Below are positions 5,322-5,841 of a stretch of 5,841 nucleotides of DNA, piece after piece; the stretch's first letter is position 1, and each line of letters begins with the position of its first letter. The DNA comes from RGIG3102 sp045633415 (GTDB lineage: Bacteria > Bacillota > Clostridia > Oscillospirales > Ruminococcaceae). The stretch is taken from the NCBI GenBank assembly GCA_045633415.1, contig JAZQYH010000088.1, positions 1 through 5,841 on the forward strand. The letters run 5' to 3'. The translations under genes were made by a program, and so were the position numbers. Under the pieces are notes generated by a model. That model was not told where the DNA came from. It searched no databases and was given only the letters and a program-made list of their open reading frames with translations.

Positions 5322-5841
5322 ATTATAAATGAGATTCAGAAAATAGAAGCAGAAGGTGTTTCAGCTGCTGATATTGAAAGCATTTGTAATGCAATCATTG
5401 CAAACACCTTTGACCCAACTGTCCATTATAACCTTAATGATATCGTATATAACCCTATAGATCAAAAAGTATACGGGTGCATAACATCATCTTACCCTGT
5501 GGGGGGTTCTGTATGGGATGATTCCTATTGGTCAGAAACACTGATTGCTTCTGTTATTACTAACATCTTGAACACGTTAATTAACCTTAATTCTGATGAT
5601 GTTGCAAACGTATCTAACGTAACAGGGCTGAAGGTATCAGATGCCTTGAATACCCTAAAAGCAGCGGTAGATGATAAAGCACCTATAAACCATGCAGCAA
5701 ATACAGATACGTATGGTAAAGGTACAGATACCAATTATGGACATGTAAAACTGACCGATTCACTGACCGATACAACAACGGCAGCTACAGGCGGTTTGGC
5801 ATTGTCAGCAAAAGCAGGGTCAGATTTAAAGGGCGCAATAA
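5274..5841 (+). CDS. Tail fibre / appendage-like protein (3' end outside window)
   Basis: 189 residues are visible and the frame is still open at the window end. It starts with the same 16-residue adaptor peptide as the upstream gene, then a helix (IINEIQKIEAEGVSAADIES, about 17-36). Residues about 50-95 form a compact module, VHYNLNDIVYN...KVYGCIT...SYWSETL; its Y..ND.V......VY.C spacing recalls small carbohydrate-binding modules, though this is only a resemblance. Residues about 107-135 (NSDDVANVSNVTGLKVSDALNTL) and about 137-189 (PINHAANTDTYGKGTDTNYGHVKLTDS...GGLALSAKAG) are typical of repetitive phage tail-fibre shafts (YGHVKL-type repeats). It is probably the host-binding appendage, taking the place of phi29 gp12 after the lower collar gene. 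The receptor-binding end, if present, lies beyond the window. Confidence 0.78.
   Translation, partial: MYEYPYGNAQQLNLDWIINEIQKIEAEGVSAADIESICNAIIANTFDPTVHYNLNDIVYNPIDQKVYGCITSSYPVGGSVWDDSYWSETLIASVITNILNTLINLNSDDVANVSNVTGLKVSDALNTLKAAVDDKAPINHAANTDTYGKGTDTNYGHVKLTDSLTDTTTAATGGLALSAKAGSDLKGAI

Noticed and set aside
5525..5734. 69-codon minus-strand frame within the fibre-like gene
   Set aside because: It is opposite a recognisable fibre sequence and is best explained as a shadow.
5001..5841. Diversity-generating retroelement or phase-variable fibre cassette suggested by the repeat pair near a fibre gene
   Set aside because: The repeat differences are synonymous and not focused on adenines, no reverse transcriptase is visible, and both copies are in direct orientation with no invertase site.

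Overview
The window is a block of virion-structure genes from a short-tailed (podovirus) phage of the phi29/picovirus type. Every gene lies on the + strand and genes are packed end to end. The assignment rests on four recognisable phi29 counterparts: the major capsid protein (gp8-like), the tail knob (gp9-like), the upper collar or portal (gp10-like, 309 residues, the length I recall for phi29 gp10) and the lower collar (gp11-like). A lysozyme-type tail enzyme resembles the N-terminal domain of phi29 gp13. Strong purine-rich Shine-Dalgarno sites such as AGGAAGG, AGGTGA and AAAGGGTGA, together with moderate-to-low GC, suggest a Firmicutes (Bacillota) host. The protein style resembles uncultured gut picovirus-like phages, but host and taxon are inferences.

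Layout. Positions 1-968 hold the 3' part of the capsid gene. Positions 969-1061 are the only real intergenic gap: a G-free pyrimidine tract, a strong intrinsic terminator (9-bp perfect stem, 5-nt loop, T-run) and the ribosome binding site of the next gene. The tail knob gene follows (1062-2681), then the tail lysozyme (2694-3386), the upper collar (3398-4327) and the lower collar (4272-4988, overlapping the collar gene by 56 nt). The end of the window carries two tandem genes that start with the same 16-residue peptide, MYEYPYGNAQQLNLDW: a complete 85-aa protein (5005-5262) and the start of a tail-fibre-like protein that runs off the window (5274 onward).

How the genes work together. The capsid protein forms the shell, the upper collar is the portal through which DNA is packaged and released, and the lower collar joins the portal to the tail knob. 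The knob and its lysozyme make the distal tail that breaches the cell wall, and the fibre proteins probably bind the host surface. The terminator after the capsid gene is well placed to make transcripts of the abundant capsid exceed those of the low-copy tail and collar genes.

Points of interest are the paired adaptor-peptide genes, the capsid/tail terminator with its pyrimidine leader, the tail lysozyme without the peptidase domain and in a non-phi29 position, and a single amber codon separating the tail knob from the lysozyme in one continuous frame. No tRNA, CRISPR, integrase, insertion sequence or confident promoter was seen. I do not see a clearly new defence or mobile system here.
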